The notes below the pieces were generated by a model. That model saw only the letters and a program-made list of their open reading frames with translations. It searched no databases and was not told where the DNA came from. Below, in pieces: positions 46,034 to 55,799 of a DNA stretch of 64,000 nucleotides; the stretch's first letter is position 1; each line of letters begins with the position of its first letter. The DNA comes from Antarcticimicrobium sediminis. Its GTDB lineage: Bacteria; Pseudomonadota; Alphaproteobacteria; Rhodobacterales; Rhodobacteraceae. The stretch lies in contig NZ_SMFP01000003.1 in NCBI RefSeq assembly GCF_004348975.1, forward strand, positions 124,001 through 188,000, in the 5' to 3' direction. The position numbers were made by a program, and so were the translations under genes.

Positions 46034-47617
46034 GTGCAGGACCGGCGTATTCGTCCGGCCCGATCCGGGTCGAGTGATTTTTCCATCAACCCCATGCCAA
46101 TGCTATGGGCATTCATTCTGGTCGCCCTGCTGGGTGCGCTGGCCGTCACCCCGGCCCGCGCGGCGCCCTATGCGGCGATCGTGATGGATGCGCGCACCGG
46201 CGAGGTGCTGCATTCGCGCAACGCCGATACACGGCTGCACCCGGCCTCTCTGACCAAGATGATGACGCTTTACATCGCCTTTGAGGCGGTGCGGAACGGC
46301 GAGATCTCGATGGATACGTCGGTGCGCATATCGCAGAACGCAGCCGCCGAGCCGCCCTCGAAACTGGGGCTGCGGGCGGGTCAGAAGATCGCCCTGCGCT
46401 ATCTAGTGCGGGCGGCGGCGGTGAAATCGGCCAATGACGCCGCCACCGCTATCGGCGAGGCCATCAGCGGATCAGAAGCCGCCTTTGCCCAGCGCATGAC
46501 GCGCACCGCCAAGGCGCTGGGGATGACGAGCACCACCTTCAAGAACGCCCATGGGCTGACGGCGACCGGGCATCTGTCGACCGCGCGGGACATGACCATT
46601 CTGGGGCGGCATCTGCTGTATGATTACCCGGAATATTACAACCTGTTCTCGCGCAAGAGCACCAGCGCCGGGATCAAGACGGTCACCTCGCACAACCGCA
46701 TTCTGAACAGCTACAGGGGCGCGGACGGGATCAAGACCGGCTATACCCGCGCCGCCGGGTTCAACCTTGTGGCCTCGGCACAACGTGGCAACGAACGGGT
46801 GATCGCCACGGTGTTCGGCGGCAAATCCTCGACCTCGCGCAACGCACGGGTGGCCGAGCTTTTGGATCTGGGGTTCCAGCGGGCGCCATCAAAGGCGCCT
46901 TTGCGCAAACCCACACGGCCGCTTTATGCCGGCAACGCCACGTCGGGCGGTGCTGACAGCGGGACGACGGGCCGGGTCGTGCGCCTGACCGGGGTCGTCA
47001 AGAGCAGCCCGCGCCCGATGCACCGGCCCAACCGCGAGGCGGTTCAGGTGGCCGAGGCCGAGGTGCCCGTGGTGGACGACGTCAAGGCCGAGGTGATCGC
47101 CGCCGCCGTGGCCGAGGCCATGACAACCGCCGTTCCGGTGTTGGCCGAGAGCGAGGCGCCGGTCGCAGAGTCGATTGCAGAGCCGGTTGCAGCCCCAAGC
47201 GAGGCGCCCCGCCCGGTCCTGCGGCCGCAGGATTTGGCGGTGACGATCACCGAGGCCTCGCAGCCCGCGATAGAACCCGAGCCCGCATCCCTGTCCGAGC
47301 CCGTGCCCGAGCAAGTGGCCTTGTCTGTGTCCGAGCCCGAAGATCAGGAGATCGTCACCCGGCTCTCGACCTCGGGCGAGCGGCACTGGGGCATCAATGT
47401 GGGGCGCTATGCCAACCGCTATCAGGCGGAAAAAACCCTGCTGCGCACCGCGCTGTCGGAAATGGAGACGCTGGACGGCACCCTGCGCAAGGTGGTGCGC
47501 AGCACGCGCGGGTTCGATGCCAATTTCATGGGCATGACCGAAGAGACCGCGGATCTGGCCTGCCGCCGGCTGAAGGCGCGCAACGTGGACTGCAAACTAT
47601 TGGGGCCGTCCTCCTGA
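46034..47617 (+). CDS. D-alanyl-D-alanine carboxypeptidase with C-terminal SPOR-like domain
   Basis: 527 aa from a GTG at 46034 (RBS GAGGC); ATGs at 45989 and 46094 are alternatives, and a signal sequence follows in either case (LWAFILVALLGALAVTPARA). Penicillin-binding transpeptidase-like S11 domain: SLTK (active Ser), SAN, and KTG in GIKTGYTRA. Then an Ala/Glu/Pro-rich low-complexity linker (about residues 280-440) and a C-terminal domain (HWGINVGRYANRYQAEKTL) resembling SPOR, which binds denuded glycan at the septum. It trims stem peptides at the division site. A strong terminator follows. Confidence 0.93.
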   Translation: MQDRRIRPARSGSSDFSINPMPMLWAFILVALLGALAVTPARAAPYAAIVMDARTGEVLHSRNADTRLHPASLTKMMTLYIAFEAVRNGEISMDTSVRISQNAAAEPPSKLGLRAGQKIALRYLVRAAAVKSANDAATAIGEAISGSEAAFAQRMTRTAKALGMTSTTFKNAHGLTATGHLSTARDMTILGRHLLYDYPEYYNLFSRKSTSAGIKTVTSHNRILNSYRGADGIKTGYTRAAGFNLVASAQRGNERVIATVFGGKSSTSRNARVAELLDLGFQRAPSKAPLRKPTRPLYAGNATSGGADSGTTGRVVRLTGVVKSSPRPMHRPNREAVQVAEAEVPVVDDVKAEVIAAAVAEAMTTAVPVLAESEAPVAESIAEPVAAPSEAPRPVLRPQDLAVTITEASQPAIEPEPASLSEPVPEQVALSVSEPEDQEIVTRLSTSGERHWGINVGRYANRYQAEKTLLRTALSEMETLDGTLRKVVRSTRGFDANFMGMTEETADLACRRLKARNVDCKLLGPSS

Positions 47618-47643
47618 GCTGAGGACGCCGCAGGGGAAAGACC

Positions 47644-47674
47644 AAAGGCGTGACCTGAGGGGCACGCCTTTTTT
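47644..47674 (+). terminator. Terminator after the D,D-carboxypeptidase
   Basis: AAAGGCGTG (47644-47652), loop ACCTGAGGGG, CACGCCTTT (47663-47671) followed by TTT. Strong 9-bp stem with U-run; on the minus strand it could also serve the RND transporter gene ending at 47712. Confidence 0.92.
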
Positions 47675-47711
47675 GTGGCCTATGCGCCAACGCCCCCTCC
47701 CCCGGCGGCGG

Positions 47712-50700
47712 TTATCCCGGCTTTTGCGGGCTGGGCTGCTTTGCCGCCTCCGCGTCGCTGTCGCGGAACTTGCTGATCCAGCGGCGCAGGGAGAAGATGT
47801 CGAAATAGATCGCCAGCAGCGACGGGAACACCAGCACCACCAGAATCATCGAGGCCAGCAGCCCGAAGGCGACCGAGACCACCAGCGGCACCATCGTCTG
47901 TACCTGCGGGGAAGTGTCGAACATGATCGGCACCAGACCGGCGAATGTGGTGGAGGTGGACAGCAGGATCGGGCGGAACCGGTCGCGCACCGCGTTGAGC
48001 GCGGCAGAGACATAATCGTCGCCCTCAAGATGGGTCTGGAAAAAGGTCAGGAACAGGATCGCGTTGTTGACCACGATGCCCGACAGCGAGGCAAAGCCGA
48101 TCATCGAGGGCATCGACATGTCCAGCCCCATTGCCAGATGCCCCAGCACCGTGCCGATCAGCGCAAAGGGGATCGACAGCATCACGATCAGCGGCAGGGA
48201 ATAGGAGCGGAACTGGAACGCCAGCACCAGATAGACCCCGACCAGCCCCAACAGCAGCGAGCGCATCATGGATGTCTGCGATTTCTGCTGTTCCTCGGTG
48301 GCGCCGCCGATGCGGATGGTGATGTCAGGATAGGCCTTGCGGATGCTTGGGGCCAGCTCGTCCATCGCCACGGCAGAGATCCGGGTCGAGGTGGTGGCGG
48401 CACGGTCGATCTTGCCCTCGATCCGGGCGGTGATCTGGCCGGCCTTGCGGGTGATGGAGGGGAAGCTGGCGCTGTGGGTGAAATCCGCCACGCTGCCCAG
48501 CGCCACCTGGGCCCCGCTGGGCAGGGTGACGGGGAACAGCTCCAACTCGCTGAGCGAGGCGATGGAGTCGCCCAGTTGCACCCGCACGGTCATGGAAGAC
48601 GACCCGGAGCGGAAACTGTCGGCCTCGGCACCGGCGAAGGCGGTGCTGAGCTGGGCGGCAAGGCTTTGCGGGGTCAGGCCAACGGTGTAGCCGAAGGGGA
48701 TCAGCGCCATCTGCACTTCGCGCCGCCCGCCTTGGAGATCGACGAAAGCCTCGGTCACGTCGGCGCGCGATACCAGCGCCACCAGCATGTCATTGGCGGC
48801 GGCCTGCACCACCTCAAGATCGCGGCCCAGAACCTCGACATCCAGATCGGCGCCGCCGGGGCCACGTTCGGCCTGCGAAAAGCTGCCTTGCACCAGATCG
48901 GGGATCGGCCCGGTTTCCTGCCGCCAAAGCGCCAGAACCGCGTCGGCGGTGACATTGCGCAGCGTGCTTTCCAGCAGATCGACGGTGACGGTGGCGGTGT
49001 TGGAGCCGTTGGCGGTGACGTCGCTGTTGACCGCGTATTGCACCAGAACCCGCTCGACCAGTGGCGCGGCGGCTTCGGTGCCGGGGGTCAGTTGGGCATC
49101 GACCCGGTCTAGGGCGGCGAGGATATGATCGACCTCGGCCACGGTGCGGCTGCGCGCGATCCCCGGGGTCAGCGCGATGCGGGCGATGATGGTATCGCTT
49201 TCGGTGGTGGGAAAGCCGATCACCTTGACCTGCCCCGAGGCGATCAAGCCGATCGTCAGCATCAGCGCGGCGATCACCGTGCCAAAGGTCAGGTAGCGCA
49301 CCCGCACCAGCCGCGCCGCGATCGGCAGCAGCACGCGATCCTTGAACCGCTCCAGCACCCGGTTAGCGCGCCGCTCGCGCGGGGCAACATCGCCCGCTTT
49401 GCCGCCGTGGCTGAGGTGATGCGGCAGGATCAGGAAGCCTTCGACCAGCGACAGGGTCAGGGTCAGCAACAGCACCATCGGGATGAATTTCAGGATCTGG
49501 CCGAAATCGCCGGTGATGAACATCAGCGGGCCAAAGACGCAGGCGGTAGTGAGGAACGAAGACACGACCCCCGGCATCACCTCCATCGCGCCGCGCGAGG
49601 CGGCCTCGAGCCAGCCCACCTTGCCGCGCCATTTATCGATATTCTCGGCAATGACGATGGAATCGTCCATAATGACGCCCACCGCCATCAGCAACGCCAC
49701 CAGCGTGATCATGTTGATGGTGATGCCCAGCACACTCATCAGGAACAGCCCGCCGAGGAAGGACACCGGCAGCGAGGCCGAGATCCACAGCGATTCGCGC
49801 ATCGAAAAGAACAGCCACATGGTGCCGAAGACCAGCACCAGCCCCATGGCGATATTGCGCAGGATGAGGTTGAGCCGTTCCTTGACCACATCGGTGCTGT
49901 TGTTGATCACGGTCAGGCGAAACGGGTCGGGATAGCGCGCCTGTTCACGGCTCAGAAGGCTGTCCACCGTCGTGAACACGCGGATGCTGTCATCGTCCTT
50001 GGATTTGTAGATCGAGATGATCGCCGCCTGATCGCCATCGATGAAGGATTGCACATCCTCGTCGCTGTCCACCACGATCACCTGCGCCAGATCGCCCAAC
50101 CGCACCACGCCGCCCTCGGGCGTTTGCAGCACGATCAGATCCTCAAGTTCGCTCACGCTGCGGCGCACGTCGGAATAGCGCAGCACGAAACTGGTGCCGC
50201 CCATCGACACATCGCCCAGCGGCTGGCGCAGGCTGCGCGCCTCGATGGCAGTCAGAAGGTCACTGGCAGACAGACCGTAGCGGCGCAGCATCTGCTGATC
50301 GAAGACCACGCGCAATTCGCGGTCCGAGATGCCCGAGACCAGCGCCTGCGCCACCCCGTCGAGCGCCAGCAGCCGGTCGGCCAGTTGGTCGGTATATTCG
50401 ATCAGCCCCTGTTTGCCGGCGATGCCGGAGACGGCAATCAGCGCGACCAGATCGGTCTGGCCCTGAATCTCGACCGTGGGGGTTTCGGCGGCATCGGGGA
50501 AATCGGTGATGCCCGACACCGCCGAGAAGACATCGTTGAAAAACTGGATGATATCGCCGCCGTCGTCCAGTTCGGCGGTGGCGCTGGCGCGGCCGTCGAG
50601 CGAGACGCAGTCAAACTCGGCCAGGCTGGTGACGCCGGTGACCGCATCTTCCAGCGGGACGCAGACCTCTTCATCCACATCGCGGGCCGAGGCGCCGGGA

Positions 50701-50846
50701 TAGACCACTCCGACGTTGACGGTGGAGGCGGTGAATTCGGGAAAGGTTTCGCGTTCGATCCCGGTGACCACGGCGACGCCGAGGATCAGCACCAGCACCA
50801 TCAACAGGTTGGCGGCGACCGGGTGGCGGACGAAATAGGCGATCAT
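47712..50846 (-). CDS. RND efflux transporter permease (HAE1 type)
   Basis: 1044 aa, the full size of AcrB-type proton-driven drug or solute exporters. N-terminal helix (LLMVLVLILGVAVVTG), periplasmic porter domain, helices with charged residues needed for proton relay (about residue 400, ending SIVIAENIDKWR), a second half with SQTSMMRSLLLGLVGVYLVLAFQFRSY, and PMIGFASLSGIVVNNAILFLTFF. It pairs with the adjacent adaptor; no TolC-like outer-membrane gene is in the window. Substrates cannot be predicted. Confidence 0.95.
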   Translation of the reverse strand: MIAYFVRHPVAANLLMVLVLILGVAVVTGIERETFPEFTASTVNVGVVYPGASARDVDEEVCVPLEDAVTGVTSLAEFDCVSLDGRASATAELDDGGDIIQFFNDVFSAVSGITDFPDAAETPTVEIQGQTDLVALIAVSGIAGKQGLIEYTDQLADRLLALDGVAQALVSGISDRELRVVFDQQMLRRYGLSASDLLTAIEARSLRQPLGDVSMGGTSFVLRYSDVRRSVSELEDLIVLQTPEGGVVRLGDLAQVIVVDSDEDVQSFIDGDQAAIISIYKSKDDDSIRVFTTVDSLLSREQARYPDPFRLTVINNSTDVVKERLNLILRNIAMGLVLVFGTMWLFFSMRESLWISASLPVSFLGGLFLMSVLGITINMITLVALLMAVGVIMDDSIVIAENIDKWRGKVGWLEAASRGAMEVMPGVVSSFLTTACVFGPLMFITGDFGQILKFIPMVLLLTLTLSLVEGFLILPHHLSHGGKAGDVAPRERRANRVLERFKDRVLLPIAARLVRVRYLTFGTVIAALMLTIGLIASGQVKVIGFPTTESDTIIARIALTPGIARSRTVAEVDHILAALDRVDAQLTPGTEAAAPLVERVLVQYAVNSDVTANGSNTATVTVDLLESTLRNVTADAVLALWRQETGPIPDLVQGSFSQAERGPGGADLDVEVLGRDLEVVQAAANDMLVALVSRADVTEAFVDLQGGRREVQMALIPFGYTVGLTPQSLAAQLSTAFAGAEADSFRSGSSSMTVRVQLGDSIASLSELELFPVTLPSGAQVALGSVADFTHSASFPSITRKAGQITARIEGKIDRAATTSTRISAVAMDELAPSIRKAYPDITIRIGGATEEQQKSQTSMMRSLLLGLVGVYLVLAFQFRSYSLPLIVMLSIPFALIGTVLGHLAMGLDMSMPSMIGFASLSGIVVNNAILFLTFFQTHLEGDDYVSAALNAVRDRFRPILLSTSTTFAGLVPIMFDTSPQVQTMVPLVVSVAFGLLASMILVVLVFPSLLAIYFDIFSLRRWISKFRDSDAEAAKQPSPQKPG

Positions 50847-50847
50847 C

Positions 50848-52188
50848 TCAGTTGCTCGTGTCAGGGGTGACCGGGATCAGCTTGATCCCCGGCACCGAGG
50901 GCGAGGGCGTCGAGAGCACCAGTGTCTCGCCTCCCGTCAGCCCGTCGAGCACAAGCACATCGCCCCCCAGCGCCGGGCCGGTGGTGATCGGACGTACCTC
51001 CAGCCGGCTGTCGGCATCGACGAGATAGACAAAAGACGCCCCCGCATCATTCAGGTGCAGCGCGGTGCGCGGCACGGCGATGGCATCCTTGAGCGGCGGC
51101 GCGGACAGGGTGACGGTGACGAAACTGCCGGGGTTGAGCGGCGGCCGCCCTCGGCTGGCATCGGCGAGATAGGGGTCATCGACCTGCACCACCAGCCCCA
51201 TGGTGCCGGTTTCGCTGTCCACCGTGCCACGCAGGCGCAGGATCCGCGCCGCGTATTCCGCCGAGGTGCCCGCCATTTCAATGGTGATGGTGGCGCTCAC
51301 CCCGCGCTGCTGCAACAGGTCGGTCAGGTGGCTGGTATCCACCAGCACGTCTACGGGCAGATGTTCGCCCATCGCGGCCAGCGCCATGGCGCGAAAGGCG
51401 CGCGGGGCGATCTCGGCGGTGATTTCAGCGGTGGCGGCGCTGTCGAGCGTCAACAGGGTCTCGCCGGTGCGGACGAACTGATCCGGCTCGACATTGAGCG
51501 TATCGACCCGGCCCCGGAACGGCGCGGTGACCGTGGTCTTGGACAGGGCGCGTTCGGCCTCGGCCAGTTCGGCCTGACGCACCGCCAGCGTCGCGTCGTT
51601 CGAGGCGCGCTGTGACGGGTAGAGCGCCAGCGTGTTGGTCACATTGGTCAGCCCGGTCTGCTGGGCAAACAGCACCTTTTCGGCGGTATTGAGCGCCGTC
51701 TGGGTACTTGCACCGCTGGCGACCAGAGATTTGACACGCTCGTATTCGGTCTCTGCGACGGCAAGGGTGCGCTGTTCGATTTCAAGGCTCTTGCGGGTAT
51801 TAGCCTCCTTGCGGTCCAGTTCGGCCAAGGCGGCCTCGGCAGCGGCGATATTGGCCTTGGATTTGCGCACAGCGAGGTCGTAATCGGTGCGGTCCACCTC
51901 GACGATGACGGTGCCGGCCTCGACAAAGCTGCCCTCGCTCAACCCCTCGGCCAGACGCGTGATGCGGCCCTCGACCTGCGACACCGCCGACCAACGATGC
52001 GCCGGTTCGACCCGGCCATAGCCCTCGGCGCTGGGGATGATCGCGGCGGGTTCCACCGGCATCACCCGCACGGCGACGCTGGCCTCGGGTTCGGATGCGG
52101 CAGGCGGCTGGCCGGTTCGCGTCATCCAGAGAAAGCCGATCACGCCAAGCGCCAGCGGCGGCAGGATGAGCAAGGGGCGCAGGTTCAT
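50848..52188 (-). CDS. RND periplasmic adaptor (membrane-fusion protein)
   Basis: 446 aa. N-terminal anchor (LLILPPLALGVIGFLWM), barrel-sandwich/lipoyl-like segment (GYGRVEPAHRWSAVSQVEGRI), a coiled-coil hairpin (about residues 100-215), then beta-barrel and membrane-proximal domains. It links the permease to an outer-membrane channel. The stop lies 1 nt before the permease start, so the order is adaptor then pump, transcribed from the promoter side at about 52.2 kb. Confidence 0.94.
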   Translation of the reverse strand: MNLRPLLILPPLALGVIGFLWMTRTGQPPAASEPEASVAVRVMPVEPAAIIPSAEGYGRVEPAHRWSAVSQVEGRITRLAEGLSEGSFVEAGTVIVEVDRTDYDLAVRKSKANIAAAEAALAELDRKEANTRKSLEIEQRTLAVAETEYERVKSLVASGASTQTALNTAEKVLFAQQTGLTNVTNTLALYPSQRASNDATLAVRQAELAEAERALSKTTVTAPFRGRVDTLNVEPDQFVRTGETLLTLDSAATAEITAEIAPRAFRAMALAAMGEHLPVDVLVDTSHLTDLLQQRGVSATITIEMAGTSAEYAARILRLRGTVDSETGTMGLVVQVDDPYLADASRGRPPLNPGSFVTVTLSAPPLKDAIAVPRTALHLNDAGASFVYLVDADSRLEVRPITTGPALGGDVLVLDGLTGGETLVLSTPSPSVPGIKLIPVTPDTSN

Positions 52189-52317
52189 GGGCAGTCTCCC
52201 GAAGGTACAGATCCGCTTGGCAGGCCCGGCCCGCCGCGTTTCCTCCGGTATAGCCTGATCCCTGCCCTGCGTGAAAGCGGCGCTTGCGCTTTGGCCAGAA
52301 TGGCACGAGGGCCGTCG

Positions 52318-53733
52318 TCAGCCGCGCAGCACCGCCCCAGGGTTCATGATCCCGGCCGGATCGAGCGCCGCTTTGATCGCGCGCATCGCGGCCAGCTTGA
52401 CCGGGTCGCCATAGCGTTCCAGATCCGCCACCTTGAGCCGCCCAACCCCATGTTCGGCGCTGAACGAGCCGCCCATGGCGTGCACCAGATCATGCACCGC
52501 GCCCTGAATCGCATCGCGTTGGTTGGCATGGTCGGCCTTGCTGCGGCCCGCCACCGGAAAGACGTTGAAATGCAGATTGCCGTCGCCCAGATGGCCAAAG
52601 CAGTTGATGCGAAACTGTCCCAGCGCCGCGATCACCTGCCCGCCCTGAACAATGAAGTCCGGGATCTGGCTGATCGGCACCGAAATGTCGTGGCTGCAGA
52701 TCGCGCCGATGCGCCGGTTTGCCGCCGGGATATGTTCGCGCAGGGACCAGAACTGGGCCCGCTGGCTTTGCGATTGCGCGATCAGCCCGTCGCTGACAAG
52801 CCCGCGCTCCAGCGCTGCCTCGAACAGACCCGTAAGCGCCGACTCGGGGTCTTGCCCGCGGGGGAGGCCAAGCTCGATCAGCACGCACCAGTCGGGCGGA
52901 TCGGCGAAGGGCTGGCGGATCTCGGGCAGGGTTTCGGACAGGAAGTGCAGCCCCTGCCCCGCGATCAGTTCGAACGCGCTGACCGCCTCGCCCAGCTGGT
53001 CGCGCGCCAATGCCAACAGCTCGATCGCCGCCTGCGGATTCGGCACCACCACAAGCGCGGTGCCCTCTGCCGCCGGGCGCGGGAACAGTTTGAGGGTGGC
53101 CGCCGTGATCACCCCCAGCGTGCCCTCGGCCCCGATCAGAAGGTCGCGCAGGTCATAGCCGGTGTTGTCCTTGCGCAGCCGCGACAGCCCGTGCCAGATG
53201 CGCCCGTCGGGCAGCACCGCCTCGAGCCCCAGACAGAGCTCGCGCGCATTGCCATAGCGCAGCACGCCGGTGCCGCCAGCATTGGTCGACAGGTTGCCCC
53301 CGATCCGGGCCGTGCCCTCGGCGGCGAGCGACAGGGGAAACAGGCGGTCGGCCTGTTGCGCCGCCTCCTGCACATCGGCCAGCACCGCGCCGGCCTCGGC
53401 GATCAGCAGGTTTTCGGTGGCATAGACGCCCCGGATCGCCGCCATCCGCTCCAGCGAAATTATCAGCGGGGCGGGGCCGTCGGGCATGACCTGACCGCCA
53501 ACCAGCCCGGTGCCGCCGCCATAGGGCACCACCGGCACACGGGCGGCAGCGGCTGCGGTCACGAGTGCCGAGACCTCATCGACGTTGCGCGGCAGCGCCA
53601 GCACGCCGCACTGTCCGGCCCAGCGGCCACGCGGTTCCTCAAGGTAACGTGGCTCAGTAGGGCGAAACACCGCCTCGGGCAGCGTCTGGCGCAGCCGGGC
53701 GGCAAAGGACTCATCAGCAGGGTTCAAGGTCAT
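52318..53733 (-). CDS. FAD-linked D-2-hydroxyacid dehydrogenase family protein
   Basis: 471 aa from MTLNPADESFAARLRQTLP; the ATG at 53769 adds 12 residues and is rejected. PCMH-type FAD domain (PYGGGTGLVGGQV, GGNLSTNAGGTGVLRYGN) and C-terminal FAD-oxidase domain with HLGDGNLHFNVF and HGVGRLK. This is the D-lactate / D-2-hydroxyglutarate dehydrogenase (GlcD-like) family. The substrate is uncertain. It is the last gene before a composite repeat region. Confidence 0.9.
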   Translation of the reverse strand: MTLNPADESFAARLRQTLPEAVFRPTEPRYLEEPRGRWAGQCGVLALPRNVDEVSALVTAAAAARVPVVPYGGGTGLVGGQVMPDGPAPLIISLERMAAIRGVYATENLLIAEAGAVLADVQEAAQQADRLFPLSLAAEGTARIGGNLSTNAGGTGVLRYGNARELCLGLEAVLPDGRIWHGLSRLRKDNTGYDLRDLLIGAEGTLGVITAATLKLFPRPAAEGTALVVVPNPQAAIELLALARDQLGEAVSAFELIAGQGLHFLSETLPEIRQPFADPPDWCVLIELGLPRGQDPESALTGLFEAALERGLVSDGLIAQSQSQRAQFWSLREHIPAANRRIGAICSHDISVPISQIPDFIVQGGQVIAALGQFRINCFGHLGDGNLHFNVFPVAGRSKADHANQRDAIQGAVHDLVHAMGGSFSAEHGVGRLKVADLERYGDPVKLAAMRAIKAALDPAGIMNPGAVLRG

Positions 53734-53782
53734 GCATCGAGTCCTGCCGAAACAGCGGCTGTTGCGCAAGTCTGATTGACGG

Positions 53783-53928
53783 GGAGCGGTTCCCAGACGG
53801 CTGCTCTCCCCAAGGATACGCCCGTTTGGCGCTGAAAAAGGTCCACTGGACCTTTTTCTGGGCGCGCCTTGCCCCGGGGCTCCGCCCGTTCGCGCCTGAA
53901 CCGCTCCACAGGAGCGGTTCCGAGACGG
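53783..53928. repeat. Composite intergenic repeat: flanking GGAGCGGTTCC units, hairpins and terminator
   Basis: Two direct copies of GGAGCGGTTCC-x-AGACGG (53783-53800 and 53911-53928) surround a perfect hairpin AAAAAGGTCC-ACT-GGACCTTTTT (53837-53859). A second hairpin GAACCGCTCC-ACA-GGAGCGGTTC (53898-53920) and a duplicated CGCCCGTT(TG)GCGC-GAA word also occur. The central hairpin has a U-run on both strands, so it can terminate transcription of the GNAT gene in the direction of the FAD gene. It looks like a dispersed repeat family rather than unique sequence. Confidence 0.7.
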
Positions 53929-53931
53929 CGC

Positions 53932-54516
53932 TCACCCCACGTCGGTACGACCGCGGCGGTCGCTGCGCAGGGCGGCATAGAGCACATGGGTACGCCAGCG
54001 CCCGTCGATCTGCAGATAGCTTTGCGCGACGCCTTCGTATTTGAACCCGGCGCTTTCCAGCAACCCGCGCGAGGCGGCGTTTTCCGGCAGGCAGGCGGCC
54101 TCGAGACGCGACAGGTCAAGCTGGGCATAGGCATAATGAACCACAGCGCCGATCGCCTCGCGCATATAGCCTTGGCGGGCAAAGGCGGCGCCGGTCCAGT
54201 ATCCCAGCACTCCCGATTGCGCCGGACCACGGCGGATATTGTCGAGCGTGATCGCGCCCAGCAGCGCATTGTCATCGCGCCGGATCAGGAACAGCGGCAG
54301 CGCCGACCCGTTGGAGACCGAGCGTTGCGCCCAGTAGACCCGGTTGGTGAACGCCTTGCGCGACAGGTGGTCCACCGCCCATGATGGTTCCCAGCGGGTG
54401 AGGTAGTCGCGGCTTTCCAGCCGCAGCGCACTCCACGGGCGGAAATCGGAATGGGTCGGCGGGCGCAGTGTCAGACGCTCGGTTTCGATCCTCAGCTTGC
54501 GTTTGGCCAGAAGCAT
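53932..54516 (-). CDS. GNAT N-acetyltransferase, RimJ-like
   Basis: 194 aa. ETERLTLRPPTHSDFRPWSA at the N-terminus and the acetyl-CoA-binding GYWTGAAFARQGYMREAI (Q/R-x-x-G-x-A/G loop) identify GNAT; overall pattern and length fit RimJ/RimI-type ribosomal-protein Ala N-acetyltransferases. Substrate unproven. It lies 20 nt after the M16 peptidase on the same strand, apparently the last gene of the cox-thrC-M16 run before the repeat element. Confidence 0.9.
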   Translation of the reverse strand: MLLAKRKLRIETERLTLRPPTHSDFRPWSALRLESRDYLTRWEPSWAVDHLSRKAFTNRVYWAQRSVSNGSALPLFLIRRDDNALLGAITLDNIRRGPAQSGVLGYWTGAAFARQGYMREAIGAVVHYAYAQLDLSRLEAACLPENAASRGLLESAGFKYEGVAQSYLQIDGRWRTHVLYAALRSDRRGRTDVG

Positions 54517-54536
54517 CGTCGAAATTCCCGGTCGCG

Positions 54537-55799
54537 TCAGGCGGCGCGCCGCTCCTGCAATTGCGCCAGCGTCGGGGCCGCTTTGACCGGACCGTAGAGC
54601 GCCAGGGCGGCGGGTGCGGTGGCGGCCATCTGTTCTGCAAAGGCGCGCACGTCCTGCATCCTTACGGCGTCGATCAGGGCGACGGTTTCTTCAAGCGGCG
54701 GGACGGTTTCCCAGATCTGCACCAGCCGGGCCAGACGTTCGGCACGGTTGGTCGGGCTTTCCAGCCCCATCAACATGCCGGCCTTCATCTGGGTGCGGGC
54801 GCGGGCAACCTCTTCTTCGGACATATCCTCGGCGGCGCGTTTCATCTCGTCGATGGTGATCCCGGCCAGCTCCGCCACCTGATCGGCAGAGGTGCCGGCA
54901 TAGATGGTGGTGGTGCCGGTATCGGAATAGGCCCCGGCCTGCGCGAAGATGGTATAGCACAGCCCGCGCTTTTCGCGGATTTCCTGAAACAGGCGCGAAG
55001 ACATGCCGCCGCCCAGCACGGAGGCATAGATCTGGGCGGTATAGATCGCGTCGTCACGATAGCCCGGGCTTTCCAGCCCCAGCGCGAAATGGGCTTGTTC
55101 CAGCTTCTTGGCCTTGCGGTATTCGCCGCCGGTAAAGCGCGCCGGTTCTGCCGTGCTGTCCGGGCCGGGCACCATATCGCCGAACAGCTGTTCGGCCAGT
55201 CGCACCAGCGCGTCGTGATCGACGGCACCGGCGGCCGACAGGATCATCTGGCCGGGGCGATAATGTTCCCCGACAAAGGTGGCCAGATCGGCGCGGGAAA
55301 AGGCGCTGACCCGTTCGCTGGGCCCAAGAATGGTGCGGCCAAGCGGTTGATCGCGATAGCTGGCTTCTTGCAGCCAGTCAAAGATCACGTCGTCGGGGGT
55401 GTCATTGGCCTGACCGATCTCTTGCAGGATGACGCCGCGCTCGACCTCGATCTCGGGCGGGTCGAACACCGGGTTGCGCAGGATGTCGGCGATCACGTCC
55501 ATTGCCAGCGGCACGTCGGCTTCAAGCACGCGGGCGTAATAGGCGGTCACCTCGCGCGAGGTATAGGCGTTGATATAGCCGCCCACATCCTCGATCGCCT
55601 CGGCGATCTGTAGGGCGCTGCGCCGCTTGGTGCCCTTGAACGCCATATGTTCGAGGAAATGCGCAATGCCGTTCTGTTCGATCCGTTCATGGCGTCCGCC
55701 GGCGCTGACCCAGATGCCGATAGCGGCCGATTGCAGGCCCGGCATGCGTTCGGTCACGATGCGGAACCCGTTGGGCAATTGAGCTTGCTGCAATGTCAC
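54537..55799 (-). CDS. M16 family zinc metallopeptidase
   Basis: 420 aa, single M16 unit like the mitochondrial processing peptidase beta subunit. Inverted zinc motif HxxEH as H47-FLE50-H51, followed further on by the distal Glu (E in TREVTAYYARVLE region). It processes extracellular-side or exported peptides, with physiological role unclear. The start overlaps the thrC stop by 4 nt, a frequent alphaproteobacterial thrC-M16 pairing. Confidence 0.94.
   Translation of the reverse strand: MTLQQAQLPNGFRIVTERMPGLQSAAIGIWVSAGGRHERIEQNGIAHFLEHMAFKGTKRRSALQIAEAIEDVGGYINAYTSREVTAYYARVLEADVPLAMDVIADILRNPVFDPPEIEVERGVILQEIGQANDTPDDVIFDWLQEASYRDQPLGRTILGPSERVSAFSRADLATFVGEHYRPGQMILSAAGAVDHDALVRLAEQLFGDMVPGPDSTAEPARFTGGEYRKAKKLEQAHFALGLESPGYRDDAIYTAQIYASVLGGGMSSRLFQEIREKRGLCYTIFAQAGAYSDTGTTTIYAGTSADQVAELAGITIDEMKRAAEDMSEEEVARARTQMKAGMLMGLESPTNRAERLARLVQIWETVPPLEETVALIDAVRMQDVRAFAEQMAATAPAALALYGPVKAAPTLAQLQERRAA

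Noticed and set aside
53714-53935. 73-codon frame over the repeat element
   Set aside because: The apparent peptide is a translation of the repeat itself and spans the terminator.
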